Shown one piece after another: positions 42,575 to 53,386 of a DNA stretch of 64,000 nucleotides (the first letter of the stretch is position 1; every line of letters starts with the position of its first letter). Source of the stretch: Fragilaria crotonensis (taxonomy: Eukaryota; Bacillariophyta; Fragilariophyceae; Fragilariales; Fragilariaceae); assembly GCA_022925895.1 (NCBI GenBank), contig JAKSYS010000225.1, positions 19,474 through 83,473 of the forward strand, read 5' to 3'. A model generated the notes under the pieces. The model did no database searches and was not told where the DNA came from. It was given only the letters and a program-made list of their open reading frames with translations. The translations under genes were made by a program, and so were the position numbers.

Positions 42575-45500
42575 CTAGAAATCCGTGTGAGCCCGATAAC
42601 TGGTGCCAAGACTCTGGAACTTGTTCGTTGCAATGATGAGCTGCACAACCTGTCGAAGCTTGTCTTTTCCTTTAAAGTTCTTGAGCTCCTCCTGATTCGC
42701 CTTCAAATCTGACTTGCCCAACTCAGTCGCATCCGCAGTGATCCATGCGCTTTCCAGCGCCTCTTGAGCCGATATTCTCTCGTCGGGATTGACTGTCAAC
42801 ATTCTGCGTATCAGATGTTTAGCATCGTCAGAAACGTGGCCCCAGTATTTCTCGTGAAACTTATATTCTCCGTAGCGAATCTGTCGCATAACATCTTCCG
42901 ACTTTCCACGGAATGGTCTATAACCACCCAGGACGATGTAAACAATGACGCCCAAGCTCCACATGTCACACTTAACGTCGTACGCAGGTTTGTGTGAGAG
43001 AATCTCTGGAGCAACATAGCCCTCAGTACCGCATTGAGTTCGCAGAGAATTCGGGTAGAGCACTTTCTTTGCATAGCCGAAATCACTGATCTTAACGTCT
43101 GTGTCACTTTCTCTCGACTGGAAAACAGATTAATGAGTTTGGAGATGAACGGGGTAGAGAACTCCTTCAATGACAAGCAAAACACTTACCACAAGCAACA
43201 GATTTTCAGGTTTGAGGTTTCTGTTCGCAATTCTCTTTTTGTGGCAGTGTCTAACGCCTTCCAACAAATTCTTACAAACATCCTTGGCGTCATTCTCAGT
43301 ATAGTGTGCTTTTTCAATAATTCGGTCAATCAAGTCGCCGCCACGCATTCTCTCCAAGACCACGTAGCTTGTATCGGGTTCTTCAAAAACATCATGGAGA
43401 CTCACAATGTATTTGGAATCCTTTAAAATTGTCAACGCTGTGATTTCGTCCTGTAAAGCGACTGCATCACTAGGATGCAAATCCTTGCGTCCAATGCGCT
43501 TTACTGCATACTCGATACCGGATAGCCTGTGCTTTGCTTGATAAATTGTCGAGAAGTTTCCCGCACCCAAATTCTCGCCAAGTTCATAAATTCCCGAAAG
43601 GATCTCCCAGAATTCGACCCAAGACCGGCAAGATCGTCTTCAGAGAATTGAGCCATGGACATCTCCAGGACATGTCCCAAGATGCTTCGTTTCGGATTTG
43701 GAGTTACCAGAGGTTGAGTGAATTTGTCGCCGAGCGATGTGAGTTTATTTGTTGCCATGATTGCCTTCACGGCTCCTCGTACTTTATCCACAGGAAGCGC
43801 CTTCCTGATTTGTGACTGCGCAGAGGAAAGATCGTTAACGGTCAAGGTTTCTTCCTCTGCCATCATCCAATCACTTTGAAGCGCCTCCTCTGCTGTGAAT
43901 CGCTTCTTTGGGTTCACTTGAAGTAATGATGCGATCAAATCCTTTGCTTCGTGTGAAATGTGAGACCAATACACCTCCTCAAACTCGTATTCGCCTTTGA
44001 GGATAGTAATACCAAGTTCCTCCATAGGCCCCTCGAATGGAGGATACCCCCCAAGCAATATGAACGTGACGACTCCGATACTCCACATATCCGCTCGTTC
44101 ATCATAACCCTTGGTCTTTAAATTGAGAACCTCAGGAGCAACGTACGCTGCAGTTCCGCAAAGCGTGCTCAAGCAATTTGGCTTCGTAACCTTTTTTGCG
44201 AAGCCGAAATCTGCAATCTTGATACTGGTGTCGTCGTCTTTATGCTGTACTCAATTTGCAGACATGGAGAATGAGGGCTGGTCTCGAATTGTGGTACATA
44301 CGATGGTTCGCACTTACCACCAATAAAATATTCTCTGGCTTGAGATCTCTGTGAGCAATTCGCTTGTTGTGTATGTAATCCAAGGCTTCAAAAAGTACTT
44401 GGCATGTCTGGCGCGCTTCGCGCTCGGTGTATACTTCCTTCTCAATGATGCGTTGCAAAAGCTCTCCTCCCTTCATTTCTTCCAACACCATAAAGATATG
44501 ATTCTTCTCTTGAAAAACGTCGATAAGTCGAACAATGTGAGGACCGCCACGAAGCAGCTTGAGCGCAGATATTTCGTCCTCTAGGGCATCGCGCGCCTGA
44601 TCCTGCACTTTTCTGAGATCTACGGCCTTGACCGCAAAGGTCGCCTTGGTGAAGTTATGCATGGCTCGGAAAACAGTCGAAAACCCACCTTCTCCCAGCT
44701 GCAGAAAGGACAAAAATGTCACACAATGAGATCGGCCGACACTAGCAGCACATATCAACAGTACACGACACAATGTAGGAAATTCAAACGCTGTGTAGTA
44801 TCTGCACGTACCAGGTCACCAACTGTGTAAAAGTGTGAGAACGGCTTCCCAGTTGACGAGTCATCGGATATTGATTTGGTACGCCGTTGGCCGGGGCGGA
44901 TCGAGAAATTAGGTTCATCACCGCGTCGCTTTTTCAGGTAGTGCTCGAATCCTTCGTTCAATTCCTGTAATCGATTCGCCACGACGACAGTATTGACAGC
45001 CCGACGAATCTTTTCTTTGGCCATGATAGTGGCTTTGAGCTTTTCTGCATTGAGTTGCTTTCCAATGAGTTCACTGTCAACTCGCTTCATCCATGTATGA
45101 TCCATTGCCTTCTGTGCTGAAGCACGTTTCGCTGGATTGATAGTCAGCAGAAGTGTGACCAACTCCTTTGCCTCGTTCGATACTTTTCCAAAGTAGTGTG
45201 GGTGAAACTCATAGCGCCCATTCCGAGTTCGGTCAAAGACCTTGTCTTCGTCTTCATCTTCAAAGGGCAGATATCCACCCAAGAGGAGGAACAAGATAAC
45301 ACCAACGGACCATAAATCACATTTCGTATCGTACGCTGGCCAACGCTCGAGAATTTCCGGAGCCAAGTAGCCTGGGGTACCGCACAGAGTGCGACAGCCG
45401 TTCTGAGTGTTGACTTTTTTGGCAAAACCAAAGTCCGCAAGTTTAATGTTGGTATCCGAATTGATTGTCTGCATATAGTTTGGTTTGCACCAGGACGAGA

Positions 45501-46935
45501 GTAAACACTGCTGTTAGTGCAAGGACGCGTGCGCATTAACGTCGGCTCGGTGCTGCCTTTAACAAGGCAGACACTTCACGCGCCTACTACGAACCCCGGT
45601 CAAGTCAAGGCAAGGCTGCAAGTCACTTACCGGCAACAATAGATTTTCGGGTTTCAAATCTCGATGTACCACTCTCCTACTGTGCATGTAGTCGAGTGCC
45701 TCCAACATGCACTGCGTGACATCTCGCGCTTCCTTTTCGGTAAAGGTTCGTTTTTGAATAATCCGATCAAATAACTCTCCCCCCAACATCAATTCCATAA
45801 TCAGATAGCAATCATTATCATGGTAATAGACTTCGTAAAGCTTGACAATGTGTGGTCCGTCACGGACTGCCTTGAGATTGGATATCTCATCTTCAAGGGC
45901 ATCGCGATCGCCCCAAAACATTTTGGAACGATCAATCTTCTTGACAGCATATTCTTTGCGTAGATTCTTGTGTTGGCCTACAAAAACGGTAGCAAAGGCA
46001 CCGTAACCCAGCTATTATGGAAGGGAAGAACGAAAGGAGACGAGTGTGACACACGCGTGAGTCGACAGAACGGTTTTTCGAACAAGATTTCTCATATGGA
46101 GGTTATCTGATCATGAATGCGGACTCAACGACCGAGATAAGTTGGGAACGTACCGCTTTTCCTTCTGCATAATGGTCTTCAAAGCTCCCTTGTGGTTGTT
46201 CGTTACCTGGAGCTCTCGAGGAAGGAGAAACCAACATCCCCGGTCGGGGGCTCCTATGTTTCGGGGATTGCTGCTTCGTGACTCGACGCTTGCCAGAGTG
46301 CTCGTCCGTATTTGGCAATGGTGACTGTCGTGGCTGTGGCCGTTGCTGCTGCCGTTGTTGTTGGGAGTTTTGTTGCTGCGTTTAATCCAAGTGATCAGAA
46401 CGAGTTAGTGGATGCGTTGTAAAAGGAAAGCAATGGTTAACCAGATACCATTTTACACTACCACCTGTAGAGGCGAGACGCGAGAATGACTTACTGTTAA
46501 TCTTTGACTTGTTGTATTCGCGTTCGTTGGAGTGAGAGGATACGAAAGCTTCGTCTGACTTATCTGCGGCACTGCAGCGGCTGTTGCTGGCGGACGTTGT
46601 TGGCCTTTTGGAGAAAGATTGCTCTCAGCAGGATGTGGGGTTCTTGCGGTAGTTGGCTGTTGTGGTTTTGATGTCGCGGGCGCGGTAGTTGGCTGTTGTG
46701 GTTTTGATGTCGCGGGCGCGGTAGTTGGCTGTTGTGGTTTTGACGTCGCGGGCGGGGTCGTGGTCCTAGGGTTCGTTACAACTGGAACAGGTGCCAAATT
46801 CATCCGTAGGTCCCTACTCTGCGTCTGCGTCTGCATCTGCATCTGTGTCTGCGTCTGCATCTGCACCCACCCTGGAGGAGCTACATTTGGGTCGAAGTTG
46901 GGGTCAATACCTTCTTTGGAGGAAGAACACCCCAT
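42575..46935 (-). CDS. Trikinase: three tandem CaMK-like kinase domains in one protein, third domain catalytically altered
   Basis: Model of eight exons: 46935-46495, 46375-46154, 46011-45631, 45468-44812, 44698-44318, 44244-43708, 43603-43190 and 43117-42575, giving 1191 residues. All seven introns (72-162 bp) are phase 0. The N-terminus MGCSSSKE fits myristoylation plus palmitoylation. Residues about 20-220 are disordered, with three PATSKPQQPTTA repeats and a Gln-rich run. Kinase 1: LGYGAF (222), K245, HRD D339, DFG D360. Kinase 2: LGEGGF (568), K591, HRD D685, DFG D706. Kinase 3: LGAGNF (about 885), K908, then NRN in place of HRD (N1002), DFG D1023. Each domain is followed by a basic amphipathic segment of the form K-x-R-x-A/V-V-x(4)-A-T/A-N-K/R, like CaMK autoinhibitory/calmodulin-binding helices. 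No EF hands are seen. The intron at 43707-43604 has a weak acceptor; without it the frame breaks. Confidence 0.82.
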
Positions 46936-49318
46936 GATGACGAAGGATAACACTAACAATGAGCACAGCAGGAGACCTGATGAAGAAATGGTGCCAGTAC
47001 AAACTGATCGCAGTTCTGTACGACACTTCAGTGTATGCATATGAATACTATGCCCATATGCTCAGACAGACATAATACGCTGCGAAGTCGTGCTAGTAGT
47101 GTGCACGCCTTGTATACAGTAGATAAAGAGACAATATCCCGAGTGCTGTGCATGTGAAGTGCATGTGATATGTACTGTACTGTACCTGGTACCAGGGCAC
47201 GGTGATAAGTTACTACTACATAGTATACTGCAGTTAGTTAACTGCAGCAACTAACTGCGGCCAAATTTTGGATAGTTAACTAACTAACTACTTCCACGCT
47301 ACAGTTAACTAACTAACTACTACAACACTGAGTATATACTAACTAACTACTTTACGACGAGGTACAAAACTATTCCGTTGGGGGGTAGTAGTAGTAGTAC
47401 GAGTTAACTGCCAAGGGCGGGAATCTAGAAATTAGTGTTCCTGACTAAGGAGTTGGACACGTAGAGTTTACGTGATTCATCGTTGATTCTTGCGATATAT
47501 TGGCACAGCCAGTATTGAGTATAGACGGTCGATAACGGTAAAATCAACTAGAAGAAATCGAACGTTAAAGGAAGGCATCGAACGAATCTACGGTACAGTC
47601 TATCACCACTGTCCACTGCTGTTTTGGTGCATTATCTGTGCTACTGTATTAGTGTTACTGTTGTAGTATATACTACAACTAACTACCCAGATTCAAATAT
47701 ACTGATAACTAGACATGGAGATTTAGTAGTATCTGCAGTTAACTTTAACTACCAAATCCAGGGTGCAGCTCAAGTTAACTAACTGCTCGTAGCTCCTAGT
47801 ATAAAGTTAAAACTTTGGAGGCCTGCGTTGGGGTAGTATGGTTTAAGTATAACTTCACCGTGCCCTGCCTGGTACTGTACGCTGGAGGACAGGAGACAGG
47901 ATTACATGATGCACGACGCTGCTGTTCTCCTTTGCTTGAATCTACGCAGAGTTGGGTACTACTAGCTACGAGTAGTACATGGAACGAAGATCCATCGTGA
48001 GTCATGGAAGAGACACGACCATTTAATTTATACTCGGAGTACACTTTAGCTTTCAATATATACACTCTATCACTCTATAGTACCGGTACCATGTATTCAT
48101 ACCATATATGTGGATACATCCTACATACGTATCTGTGAATTCCATCGTTCTACCAGGTACAGTACCAGGTACCAGGTACGAGTACCTTGGCGCCGTGGTT
48201 TGCAGTCGGGTCTCGGGACTTGAGGTCACCAAATCGAGAATTCCTGTTCATGGGTCACGATCAAATACATATAATTTACGAATATATGTAGTACAGTACA
48301 TTGTGCCTGGTACTGTACCAGTACTGTACCCTTGGTAGCTGTCACGCGGGGCACGGGTGCGAAATGCATACTATGTCATAGCACGTCATACTACTACAGG
48401 CTGAGTCGTGTCGTTGGCGCATTTTGCAGTGCTCCGGACACTGGAGTACTGGTACTACAGTACTGATACAAGAACCTCGAGTGCGGAGTACCGTAGTTCC
48501 CCAGTTTGCAGTTCAGACTTCAGACAGACAGGCAGAGCCCGAATTCCACGGTAACACCACGAAGGGGATGCTACTGTACCAGGTACCAGGTATCATATTT
48601 GTCGCAGGTACATCTACTGTACAATGGTTTAAGTACAGTAGTTGCCACGTGGCAACGTGGCGACTCACGAACGATGAGGATCCCGAATCCTGCAAAGCAA
48701 GATTCACGCTGGGTGAGAGGTGCACGGGGCGAGCAAAAATGGAATGGTTGTATGTCATACCTTTTGTCGACTGACGCAAAAAGACAAGCATTCCAATCGG
48801 AAGTGGGTAGGAATCAATGAACGACTCAAATCACAGTGTTTGCTCGAAACTGGAATTCAGAATCAGTGTTGACGACGGACGGGTGTGTGTGTGCTGGTAG
48901 TTAGGCGGAGATCGGAGGTACTCGACACTCGACACTCGTGCAAGGATTTGCTCGTGGCACCGGGTACTAGTACCTGAAGTTGATGCTTGATCCAACGACA
49001 GTATGAACGTAATGCATCAATGCATCTCTCATGTCTACTTTCCGCGTTCCGAATATCATTGTTCTCTCACTGATAGCCATCGGGGGTAACCTATGAGGCC
49101 TCGTGCCTGAATGCTCATTGCTCACTACGAGAGCTGCAGTACATAACTCTGCAACCATTGCTTTCACTATGACATTCTGTAATAACTATTACTTGTTCTG
49201 AAGTCCCCGGTAGAAGGTGGCTCTTCGAACAAGACAAATCGAATGCCTCGCATCGTAAGCAGTACACGTACTTGAAACTGGACCCAAATCGTTCGTCCTG
49301 CACATCTAATTTAGAACG
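46936..49318. other. Long spacer with TTAACTAAC and GTAC repeats, no gene seen
   Basis: About 2.4 kb between the trikinase start and the end of the DHHC gene. 47215-47420 is dominated by GTTAACTAACTAAC-type repeats. 48060-48340 and 48430-48640 are dominated by GGTACC/GTACTGTAC words. Open frames here have no protein-like character. If the trikinase starts further upstream in frame (about 47040), 35 hydrophobic-rich residues would be added. Confidence 0.5.
47215..47350. repeat. Degenerate (TAAC)n / GTTAAC satellite stretch
   Basis: Several tracts of TTAACTAACTAACTAC alternate with unique sequence. Similar single units recur near 47405, 47740 and 47770. Confidence 0.6.
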
Positions 49319-50962
49319 CTACACTGCTGTCGCTGTCGTGCCAGTCGCTGTCGCTGCTGGTGGAGCTCCCCGAGTGTGGTGCCCCCATACAGTCTCGGGC
49401 TTGGAATGGTCGCATATAATCACTTCGGTAAAATCGTGCGGTAGCTTGGAATCTGGCCTTGGACTGCAAAAGGCGTGACGCCAATTTTGTAAGCAGCCAT
49501 GATCGTCCACATTTTGATTACGACCATATTGATATACGTTGCGGACTCGTTCGTTGGTCGTTTGGGCGACACTAATAATCATAGCATGAAAGCATAACAG
49601 GGATATCATCGTCCACGTGCAGCCCAGGGCAAAGGTACCAAAGAGCACAGTGATGGGCATGGACAGGATCGATCGCCAAAACCGTTGAGCGTACGACGGT
49701 ACACTGCTGAGAGTCGAATCACACAATGATGTACTGTTCAATATAGGGCATAGGGACGTGTCGGATATGGCTGTCTTGGCGAATGCCTGCAAGATAATTT
49801 GGAGGGTGGTTACTGTACACAAGGTAGTCAATGCTGTCACTGCAAGGAGAAAGAAGAAAAAGAATCGATGATTCCGCTCTCCAATACAGTTCCCAACCCA
49901 CGGACAATGGCTGCAGGGAAAAGGTGGTGTGAGAAAGGTCAATATACTCGCATGTTGGTCAATATTTTCTCAGCGCCAATCTTATCAGCACACTTACTGG
50001 TCGAATCTGGAGACACAGACATTGCACGAATTACAATGCTTGCTTCGTGGAGGCCGGAAGATGTTACAGGTGGCGCAGTATCGATGACCGAGGGGTCCGC
50101 CAACATTCCCATCATTGGGAATCGGAGGCTTGATAGGACTTGAAAGCGGTGGCAATATCCCAGGATCCATCGTGGCACAGATCCAAAAGTTGATAATGGA
50201 GATAACAAACAGGGTGCACGTAAGGATAAAGTTCTGTCGTACCGTCAGGAGCCACGTCGGATCTTCCAATTTAGGTAACAGCCAGAACAGATAAAGACCG
50301 ATTAATGAGGTCAGCAAGCAATTGACAAACAGGAAGAGAGGAGCGTCTGATCCTAGCATAATCTTCCCACCAAACAAAAAGACATGATTGGCCATCCAAC
50401 TTTCCGACGCTTGAAACTGCCTTGCCACGACGAATCCACCGACTGCCGTAGATCGTCGTTTCCGTGCCCATCCACTGCGTCCTCCGACGGACACCAAGAT
50501 CCACTCCCCAGTGGGATCCGTCCCGTGAGAGGGTATTACGGCGGCTCGGTACAGAAGTCCTGCTACGCTGCCAGCGTCGTGATGACCAGGTCGCTTGTGC
50601 AACGCAGCAAAAGTAGAAGCAGGGGTCGGCGAGAAGCGATAATATCGTTGAATCGTTGGGTTGTTTGGGGGGAAGTAGTAATCGCGAGCTGTGATTTTGT
50701 CTTGGCTTGATTTTTGAAGCAGTCCTGTCGTTTCTTGAGGAAGTGACAGGGGATCTGCGTCGCCATTCGTCGCCGCTGGACCTTCATCGGATTGAGCTGG
50801 ATCAGACAGACGGTCATTGTTTTCAGCGTTTGCTTCCTCGTCGACAATGCTTTCATTCGAGATTACGTTGCCATTCGAGTTCGAGTTGACTCCATTGGTG
50901 GGAGATTTCGGTGTTGTAGAGGCTGTTGAACTCCCAAAGATGTACCCTACGAGTTTGCTCAT
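49319..50962 (-). CDS. DHHC-type protein S-palmitoyltransferase
   Basis: Two exons, 50962-49998 and 49910-49319, with an 87-bp intron (GTAAGT...CTGCAG), give 518 residues. DHHC enzymes transfer palmitate to cysteines of membrane-associated proteins. Two membrane spans (FLFVNCLLTSLIGLYLFWLL and FILTCTLFVISIINFWI) precede the Cys-rich domain (CATCNIFRPPRSKHC..C..C). The intron falls inside the catalytic motif: the spliced codons read D321-H322-H323-C324, then PWVGNC. Two more spans and a TTNE motif (the family TTxE) follow. The first ~120 residues are disordered. The ATG at 50962 (MSKLVGYIFG) is preferred to an upstream in-frame ATG at 51055. A Golgi or plasma-membrane location is inferred. Confidence 0.88.
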
Positions 50963-51744
50963 CGTAGAATGGTGTAGTGTGCCGAGAAGTACCCCGTACC
51001 TGAAACGTATACTCCAAGTCCCGAGGAGGTCCGAAACCAAAAGATTCCCGATCAACGATCAATTCAAACCAAAAAAAACTTAATAGAGCAGAAGGCAAAA
51101 TGGGACGGAATCCACTTTTGGGCCGGACTTTGTTATGAGCGTACTAATACACTAATACGAGGTACTACTACCAGGCACCGGAAGAATATTCTGGCACTTG
51201 CGTACGTTTGTCCTCGCCAATGGAACCTTGCCTTCGACCTTCGATAAAGTACACCTGGATTTCACTTGGACACTCACACAGTTCACTTCGAGTGACACAA
51301 AGCTTATGGATTCCTGAAGTCGCACGTCGGAGACACCGAATGGTTTGGGTGAACGTGAGTATTTATTTGGTCAAGGAGAGAAGCAAGGTCAAGAAGCTGC
51401 GCGTACAGGAGATTCATCATCATTTCGTTCAACTTGCTGGCAAATCGCTGGCAGCAGTAGAGGCGCTACTGGCGTGTACGTGCAATGACCTCGCTACAGT
51501 ATACAGTACCAGTGGTTGGTGACTACTGTACTGTTTCCAATGCATCGAAATGAATACACACTCTACCATGCAATATGCGTGACAGTCGGTCGAACCGAAA
51601 GAAAAATTACCCGTTAGCTGCCGTTAAACCACGCTCCAACCGGCCATAACCTAAAAAACAAACCCTTCCGAGCTTTTGAGTTGTCACATGAGCACGACGA
51701 AGACGCAGCTGCTGCCCATCTCCTCTCAGTTCCTCTGTCAAACC
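50963..51744. other. Spacer, nothing recognised
   Basis: About 780 bp between two minus-strand genes. A plus-strand open frame at 51208-51522 lacks protein-like features. It holds the DHHC promoter. Confidence 0.45.
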
Positions 51745-52893
51745 TCAACCAGAAGAAAGTGCATTTATCCATCGATCGCGCAATTCGTCGGACGCGGCGG
51801 CCAATTTCCATTCTATTCTGCCATTCAACACACTGATCGAGAAAGCACGCTTACTGTAATCATCATCGTCAATGCCTGTCATCTGTACATCCGATAAGGG
51901 CAGCCGATTCTTCTTAACCGCTGTACTCGATTTGCTGTTTGCCTGTTCCTGAGATGCATATTGATGGAGCATCCCTCCCATCAGCACAAAGTACTGTTCA
52001 CGCCAACATTTTCCTCCCCACACCCAGAGCGATCCTTCCATGCACAACTTCTGGCGGTCCATCAACTGCGGCAGCGGTGTCGGTGCTGTAACACCCTCTG
52101 TTTCTTCGTTGAGGCTTCCGTAAACAGCAAGACATGCCACTTGATGAAGCACATGGGCTGTTAGACCAAAAATCTTAAATGTCTTCGTTTGTGTCTTGTC
52201 GAATGGATTTTCATACTGATAATAATACGTTCGGAATGCAAAGATTCCACCACCGACCACGGAACATGAAACTTGTCCGCCAAATTGCCACTGCTTTCCC
52301 AAAAGAATAGGATGGGCACAGTAAAGACTGCCTCGACCTCGTCATTCGGAACTTGACAGCCTAGTAGAACTTGTTCCAACAATGCCTCATAATCCACGAG
52401 ACCCACAATGGGCGTCACGCACAACCCCTCGACTTTCCACAGTCGCTAGTCGACACAGCAGTTGAATTACGTTGCGATTCAATCCCACTTCCTCCCACGC
52501 TTCTCGCAGGGCAGTCTCAACATCATCCCCATGATCCTCCGGATCTTGCTTACCACCCGGAAAACACACTTCTCCCGGGTGAGATTTCAGGTGCAACGGT
52601 CTTTGAGTCAATAGAACAGACAAACAATCGCAGGTAATATTGTTGTTGTTGTTGTTAATTTTGTTGTCTCGTTTGGAATGAAAGAGAGGCACCAACACGC
52701 TGGCACGAGGCAGACCCTTGTGGTCGGCACAATCCTTGGGTTGCATCCCTGACAAGGATTTCAAACGACCAATTTGACTTGATGATGACGACATTGGTCC
52801 CCGTTCAGGCTGATGAGAGGAAGACATGCTGCAGACACGAATAACAAGGAGGATCTCAATCAAGATGACGACAAGGCATGCAATCGAATACAT
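51745..52893 (-). CDS. Nudix hydrolase (CoA-diphosphatase type) fused to a PH domain, interrupted by two frameshifts
   Basis: The N-terminus (MYSIACLVVILIEILLVIRVC) is a likely signal anchor. The Nudix part begins near residue 80 with LLTQRPLHLKSHPGEVCFPGG, close to the CoA-diphosphatase signature LLTxRx3Rx3Gx3FPGG (Lys for the second Arg), then the Nudix box with LREAWEEVGL. A PH domain ends the protein (MEGSLWVWGGKCWREQYFVL ... DELRDRWINAL). Reading from the start, the frame shifts +1 at a GGGG run near 52428, giving CVTPIVGLVDYEALLEQ in the second frame. It returns by -1 near 52275 to the first frame (GGGIFAFRTYYYQYENPF). Conserved Nudix sequence continues across both breaks, so sequencing error or very recent mutation is likely. 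Substrate (CoA or acyl-CoA) is inferred. Confidence 0.7.
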
Positions 52894-53386
52894 TCGTTCG
52901 CATCCGCATTGTCCATTGTCGACACAGACTTTGTAACCGTGTCAGCCAAATCTTGGCTTTGACTTGTCCCACGATGTGCCGCTGCTGTGCTGTCTACGGT
53001 CTACTTGTAATTTGTATGCATATGCGTAGTACTCGAGTACGTCATACGGTCTTCGTTCTACAGAGGTCTAAGCTAGTACTACAGTATAGTCCAATCATAC
53101 CGGCATTGAAGTACAGTACAAGGTCTTGAGTACAGTATATGAATAGTACTCGGACTGCTTCGTAAATCGTAAACACTGTTTTCTACTGTCTACTGTAGCA
53201 CCAGCGACCTCTATTCCATCGGCCTCGTCTGGCCCCTATACGTTATGGTTTCGACGTCATGCCCATCCGTTCCAAGCGACTTCGTTCTTCGTCTTGACTT
53301 TTTGTATTCTGTGCTTCAGTATAAAATGTTCTCGGGTCGTCTGCAGAGACGGGAATTTCTGAAAATATCAAACCCATGGGTACCCA
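52894..53386. other. Spacer before the foldback repeat
   Basis: Contains the Nudix-PH promoter region and, at 53344-53386, an extra copy of a ~43-bp module (CAGAGACGGGAATTTCTG...). The reverse complement of this module forms the centre of the adjacent foldback repeat. Confidence 0.4.

Noticed and set aside
43580-43600. Programmed -1 frameshift between kinase domains 2 and 3
   Set aside because: No canonical X-XXY-YYZ slippery heptamer is present, and a phase-0 intron of normal length restores the frame, matching the phase of all other introns.
46619-47044. Plus-strand frame with GCCGFDVAGAVV and CVCICICV repeats
   Set aside because: Antisense shadow of the trikinase N-terminal 36-bp and CAGATG-type repeats. 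Repetitive composition is fully explained by the minus-strand exon.
51208-51522. 104-residue plus-strand frame between the DHHC and Nudix-PH genes
   Set aside because: No family resemblance and no start context. It lies in the likely promoter of the minus-strand DHHC gene.
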